Shown in pieces: positions 60,771 through 64,000 of a DNA stretch of 64,000 nucleotides (position 1 is the first letter of the stretch; each line of letters opens with the position of its first letter). This DNA comes from Cocleimonas sp. (lineage in GTDB: Bacteria > Pseudomonadota > Gammaproteobacteria > Thiotrichales > Thiotrichaceae). The translations under genes were made by a program, and so were the position numbers. The stretch covers positions 1-64,000 of the forward strand of contig JAKIUW010000004.1 in the NCBI GenBank assembly GCA_021647365.1. Direction: 5' to 3'. The notes under the pieces are model-generated. The model was not told where the DNA came from, did no database searches, and was given only the letters and a program-made list of their open reading frames with translations.

Positions 60771-61955
60771 ATGATTAAACCAATTGGTTCTGACGAACTA
60801 CAACCATGCTTCGTCTATGACGCTGCTGAACATGAAAAGCTAAGTAAAGAAGCGGAATCTCTACCTTCAGTTGTCATCAGCTCACAAGCTGCCGCTAACG
60901 CTGTAATGTTGGGTGGTGGTTATTTTAATCCATTGAAAGGTTACATGAATGTAGCTGATGCAATGGGTGCCGCGGAAAAAATGATTTTAACAGACGGTTC
61001 GTTCTTCCCTGTTCCAGTTCTCTGCTTACTTGAAAATACAGACGCGATTGGTGATGCAAAGCGTATCGCTTTACGTGACCCTAATGTAGACGGCAACCCT
61101 GTCATTGCTGTAATGGATGTAAACGCAATTGAAGAAGTTACAGACGCTCAAATGAAGACGATGACGGATAAGGTCTATCGTACTGATGATATGGAGCATC
61201 CTGGTGTTGCTGCTTTCAATACTCAAGGAAAAATGGCTGTTTCTGGTCCAATCCAAGTATTGAACTTCAGCTACTTCCAATCTGAATTCCCTGACACGTT
61301 CCGTACGGCAGTTGAAATCCGTAATGATATTGCTAAAAATGGCTGGGAAAAGGTGGTTGCTTTTCAAACACGTAACCCTATGCATTTAGCACATGAAGAG
61401 CTTTGTCATATGGCAATGGATCGCCTTGGTTGTGATGGTCTGGTTATTCATATGTTACTGGGTAAACTTAAAGAAGGTGATATTCCTGCACCGGTTCGTA
61501 ATGCCGCTATTCGTAAAATGGTTGATGTTTACTTTCCTGAAAATAGCGCAATGGTTACAGGCTATGGTTACGACATGCTTTATGCTGGACCACGTGAAGC
61601 CGTACTTCATGCTTACTTTCGTCAAAATATGGGTGCTACGCACTTCATTATTGGTCGTGACCATGCTGGAGTAGGTGACTATTATGGTGACTTTGATGCT
61701 CAGACTATCTTTGATGATGAAGTGCCAGAAGGCGCAATGGAAATCGAAATGTTCATGGCAGATCACACCGCTTGGTCTAAGAAGTTGAACAAGGTAGTGA
61801 TGATGCGTGAAGTAGATGATCATGAAAAAGATGACTTTGTGCTTCTATCAGGTACTAAAGTGCGTGAAATGTTAGGTAATGGCGAAGCCCCGCCTAAAGA
61901 ATTCTCACGCCCTGAAGTCGCTAAGATTTTGATTGATTATTACCAAAGTCTATAA
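60771..61955 (+). CDS. sat: ATP sulfurylase (dissimilatory type)
   Basis: The 394-residue protein is the homo-oligomeric ATP sulfurylase. The active-site motif is QTRNPMHLAHEELC, with IIGRDHAGVGDYYGDFDAQ and the late VLLSGTKVREML. In sulfur oxidisers it converts adenosine phosphosulfate and pyrophosphate to sulfate and ATP, working with an APS reductase (not in this window). Together with SoeABC it gives two routes from sulfite to sulfate. The AGGA in GAGGAAAACAAGG serves as ribosome site. A strong terminator follows. Confidence 0.95.
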   Translation: MIKPIGSDELQPCFVYDAAEHEKLSKEAESLPSVVISSQAAANAVMLGGGYFNPLKGYMNVADAMGAAEKMILTDGSFFPVPVLCLLENTDAIGDAKRIALRDPNVDGNPVIAVMDVNAIEEVTDAQMKTMTDKVYRTDDMEHPGVAAFNTQGKMAVSGPIQVLNFSYFQSEFPDTFRTAVEIRNDIAKNGWEKVVAFQTRNPMHLAHEELCHMAMDRLGCDGLVIHMLLGKLKEGDIPAPVRNAAIRKMVDVYFPENSAMVTGYGYDMLYAGPREAVLHAYFRQNMGATHFIIGRDHAGVGDYYGDFDAQTIFDDEVPEGAMEIEMFMADHTAWSKKLNKVVMMREVDDHEKDDFVLLSGTKVREMLGNGEAPPKEFSRPEVAKILIDYYQSL

Positions 61956-61986
61956 GTACGATTCAGCCCAATTAGTCGGCTAGAGT

Positions 61987-62023
61987 AAAAAATCCGAGTA
62001 TCGAAAGATGCTCGGATTTTTTT
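61987..62023 (+). terminator. Intrinsic terminator of sat
   Basis: AAAAAATCCGAG and CTCGGATTTTTTT flank a twelve-base loop, 31 nt after the sat stop. It can also work on the minus strand. Confidence 0.92.
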
Positions 62024-62040
62024 GTTTTAAGATAATAAAA

Positions 62041-62066
62041 GCACACCCCCCCACTTTTACAGGGTG
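62041..62066 (+). repeat. C7-family repeat unit
   Basis: The unit reads GCACA-(C)7-ACTTTTACAGGGTG. It lies just after the sat terminator and before the convergent rimO gene, so here the repeat is not needed as a terminator. Confidence 0.88.
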
Positions 62067-62127
62067 TTTGGATAAACGCAGATTGAGTAGAGCCTTCTAC
62101 CTATAATTCAGCGTATAAGACTCAAGC

Positions 62128-63480
62128 CTATTCAACTAACTTACCCCAAAGATCATGCTCATCCGCATGGGTTATTTCCACCTGCGCAAACTGGCCAGCT
62201 TCTAGCAACTCACCCTCTATATAAACCACACCATCTATCTCTGGCGCATCGCTGCTGCTACGCGCAATCGTTATATCGTCTTTCTCAGCCTCCCCTTGGG
62301 TCGCATCGTCGGTTAGCACAGTCATGGTCTGCCCTATTTTGGCCGCTAACTTATTGGCGCTAATTTCTGCTTGCACCTCCATAAAGCGCTCAAGACGATA
62401 TTGTTTTTCATCTTCAGGCACATGATTAGGTAATTTATTAGATTCTGCACCATCAACTTCCGAATAAGCAAAACAACCTACGCGATTCAGTTGTGCTTCA
62501 CGTAAGAAATCTAATAATACTTCAAAGTCTTCTTCTGTCTCACCGGGGAAGCCAGCTATAAAAGTACTTCGTATAGTGATGTCAGGGCAAATACTGCGCC
62601 ATTTTTCAATACGGGTTAATACCTTCTCAGCATGAGCAGGGCGACGCATATCTTTTAATATTCGATGACTGGCATGCTGAAAAGGAATATCCAAGTAGGG
62701 TAAGATACCTTTATCAATGTTTTCAGACATTAGTGGAATTAGTTTATCAACATGTGGATAAGGATAAACATAATGCAAACGTACCCACGCATCCAGCTCA
62801 CTTAGCGACTCACTTAGTTGCTGGATATGAGATTTAATCGGCTTGCCATTCCAAAAGCCTGTGCGGTATTTTGTATCAATACCGTAAGCACTGGTATCTT
62901 GAGAAACTACCAACAACTCTTTTACGCCCGCATTAACGAGGTTTTCTGCTTCTTGCATGACATCACTGATAGAACGACTAACCAAGTCGCCTCGCAAAGA
63001 AGGAATAATACAAAATGAGCAACGGTGATTACAACCTTCCGATATCTTTAAATACGCATAATGCTTAGGCGTGAGTTTTATACCCTGTGGTGGAACAAGA
63101 TCAAGATAGGGGTCATGCGGCGGCGTCAAGTGCTGATGAATCGCTCCCATCACATCTTCATAAGCATGTGGCCCTGTTACTGCTAAAACATCAGGATGGG
63201 CTTTCAACACTTTGTCAGATTCTGCACCCAAGCATCCTGTCACGATAACTTTGCCATTTTCTTCTAATGCCTCACCAATCGCATCTAAAGACTCTTCAAC
63301 CGCACTATCGATAAAACCACAGGTATTAATGACGACAACATCAGCGCCATCATAATCTGGAACAATGTCATAACCTTCTGTGCGCAACTGGGTCAGAATT
63401 CGTTCTGAATCAACCAATGCTTTGGGGCAACCCAAACTCACAAAACCAACCCTTGGAGAGTCACCTTTTTTTTCAATCAC
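62128..63480 (-). CDS. rimO: Ribosomal protein uS12 methylthiotransferase RimO
   Basis: The 450-residue radical SAM enzyme has an N-terminal UPF0004 domain (RVGFVSLGCPKALVDSERILTQL with NTCGFIDSAVEESLDAI). The radical SAM cluster motif is CNHRCSFCIIPSLRG (CxxxCxxC), followed by TFIAGFPGETEEDF and a C-terminal TRAM domain. It adds a methylthio group to Asp89 (E. coli numbering) of ribosomal protein S12. It is monocistronic. Confidence 0.96.
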   Translation of the reverse strand: MIEKKGDSPRVGFVSLGCPKALVDSERILTQLRTEGYDIVPDYDGADVVVINTCGFIDSAVEESLDAIGEALEENGKVIVTGCLGAESDKVLKAHPDVLAVTGPHAYEDVMGAIHQHLTPPHDPYLDLVPPQGIKLTPKHYAYLKISEGCNHRCSFCIIPSLRGDLVSRSISDVMQEAENLVNAGVKELLVVSQDTSAYGIDTKYRTGFWNGKPIKSHIQQLSESLSELDAWVRLHYVYPYPHVDKLIPLMSENIDKGILPYLDIPFQHASHRILKDMRRPAHAEKVLTRIEKWRSICPDITIRSTFIAGFPGETEEDFEVLLDFLREAQLNRVGCFAYSEVDGAESNKLPNHVPEDEKQYRLERFMEVQAEISANKLAAKIGQTMTVLTDDATQGEAEKDDITIARSSSDAPEIDGVVYIEGELLEAGQFAQVEITHADEHDLWGKLVE

Positions 63481-64000
63481 TTTAACTAATACTCCTATTA
63501 ATAATAGCCGTTATTCTCGCTGAACCTAAGCTTAACAAGCACTTATGGTATGTGATTCAACAAAAAATAACACTGTATTTATACACACCCCATTATTTTG
63601 AGTCAAACCTTGTCATAAAAGTGTAACATTGCGAACATATCATGCCGAATATGTTAATTGTCGCCTGTAAACTACTGATATATAGATCATTATATAAAGT
63701 GGTCAATTTTTGACCACTTTATCATGGAGCCAAATAAAACCATACTCTAGGAAGTATTACACAAGGATACTCACAGACTTATCCACAGAAATTGTGGACA
63801 AGTTTATGTAATACAAAAGTCAAGCACCTAAACTCAATTATTTCCAATTAAATTCACTTTTTTTCAAAATATTCCAAACTTCATCAGTAAACTAAGTTGT
63901 ATAAAAATAATACTGCCCTAGTTGTGATTGACATTAATACACTCCCCCTTAATTGATATACAAATTTCTCTCTATTTGCTTTAAGATCGCAAAGAATTAT
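63481..64000. other. 520-nt gene-free region with palindrome and DnaA boxes
   Basis: No gene is seen up to the window edge. It contains a perfect 29-bp palindrome at 63694-63722. A perfect DnaA box TTATCCACA lies at 63779-63787 with an inverted near-match TGTGGACAA at 63793-63801. Long A/T-rich stretches follow, with an ACACCCCATTATTTTG segment (63585-63600) vaguely like the C7 repeats. Confidence 0.5.
63694..63722. promoter_or_regulatory. Perfect 29-bp palindrome
   Basis: ATAAAGTGGTCAA and TTGACCACTTTAT flank a TTT spacer with no mismatch. It lacks a downstream T-run, so an operator or DNA-binding site is more likely than a terminator. Its regulator is not in view. Confidence 0.6.

Noticed and set aside
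2431..62066. The regularly recurring C7 repeats as a CRISPR array
   Set aside because: Units are scattered over 60 kb in both orientations, with genes between them and no uniform spacers or cas genes.
63585..63600. ACACCCCATTATTTTG as a degenerate C7 repeat
   Set aside because: Only a short C-run and a few bases agree; chance similarity in A/T-rich DNA cannot be excluded.

Overview
This window looks like a chromosomal segment of a low-GC, free-living-style gammaproteobacterium that oxidises reduced sulfur compounds. The sulfur signature is a sulfide:quinone oxidoreductase (19969-21243), a complete cytoplasmic-type sulfite dehydrogenase soeABC (54569-59375) and ATP sulfurylase sat (60771-61955). 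Two TauE/SafE-like membrane proteins and a periplasmic tandem-thioredoxin protein are also present. Housekeeping genes (hrpA, priA, pntAB, nadC, cca, hspQ, rsmD, ftsY, ftsEX, ilvIHC, rimO, tRNA-Met) are typical of Gammaproteobacteria. The genus cannot be fixed from the sequence alone.

Layout. 1-2.4 kb is an oxidative-stress module: a peroxiredoxin-glutaredoxin fusion, an encapsulated-ferritin-like protein and a divergent oxyR. 2.6-6.9 kb is a cluster with an MglA-type small GTPase, two roadblock-type proteins, a long acidic adaptor and a helical-repeat protein. 7-15.5 kb is hrpA, a diguanylate cyclase, a SPOR protein and priA. 16-21 kb is pntAA-pntAB-pntB, nadC and sqr. 21.5-28.5 kb is cca, hspQ, a DsbD/SafE-like protein, rsmD, an M16 peptidase pair and ftsY. 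28.6-36.7 kb is mixed: an IS5 transposase remnant, a TPR regulator, a thioredoxin-like protein, ftsEX, a TauE protein, a trpB interrupted by one amber codon, and small enzymes. 36.8-45.3 kb is accessory metabolism: a methyltransferase, YceI with cytochrome b561, pirin-azoR with a LysR regulator, bdhA, a PP-loop thiolase-like enzyme and a TDT/SLAC1 channel. 45.5-49.1 kb is ilvIHC and tRNA-Met. 49.3-54.5 kb is a large SNF2 helicase followed by a decayed island. 54.5-63.5 kb is soeABC, a phosphodiesterase, sat and rimO.

The most striking feature is a family of interspersed short repeats. The unit is about 26 bp, GCACA-(C)7-ACTTTTACATGATG. I count 26 units at 21 loci in either orientation, about one per 2.5 kb. 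Nearly all lie between genes and often abut stop codons. Five loci carry two units as inverted pairs that could form long hairpins. In one pair both arms share the same non-consensus bases. The homopolymer is exactly seven in 16 of 26 units but 15 in one. One unit lies in frame inside rsmD, where a single substitution turns the unit's own TAA stop into CAA. No gene in the window obviously mobilises the family.

Many operons are tightly coupled by TAATG stop/start overlaps (M16 pair, pnt genes, ftsEX, GTPase/roadblock). Regulatory elements visible by eye are two LysR-type boxes between the ferritin-like gene and oxyR, a 31-bp perfect palindrome between azoR and its LysR regulator, and several clear intrinsic terminators. 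All functional assignments come from reading motifs and recalled family features; no database search was run.
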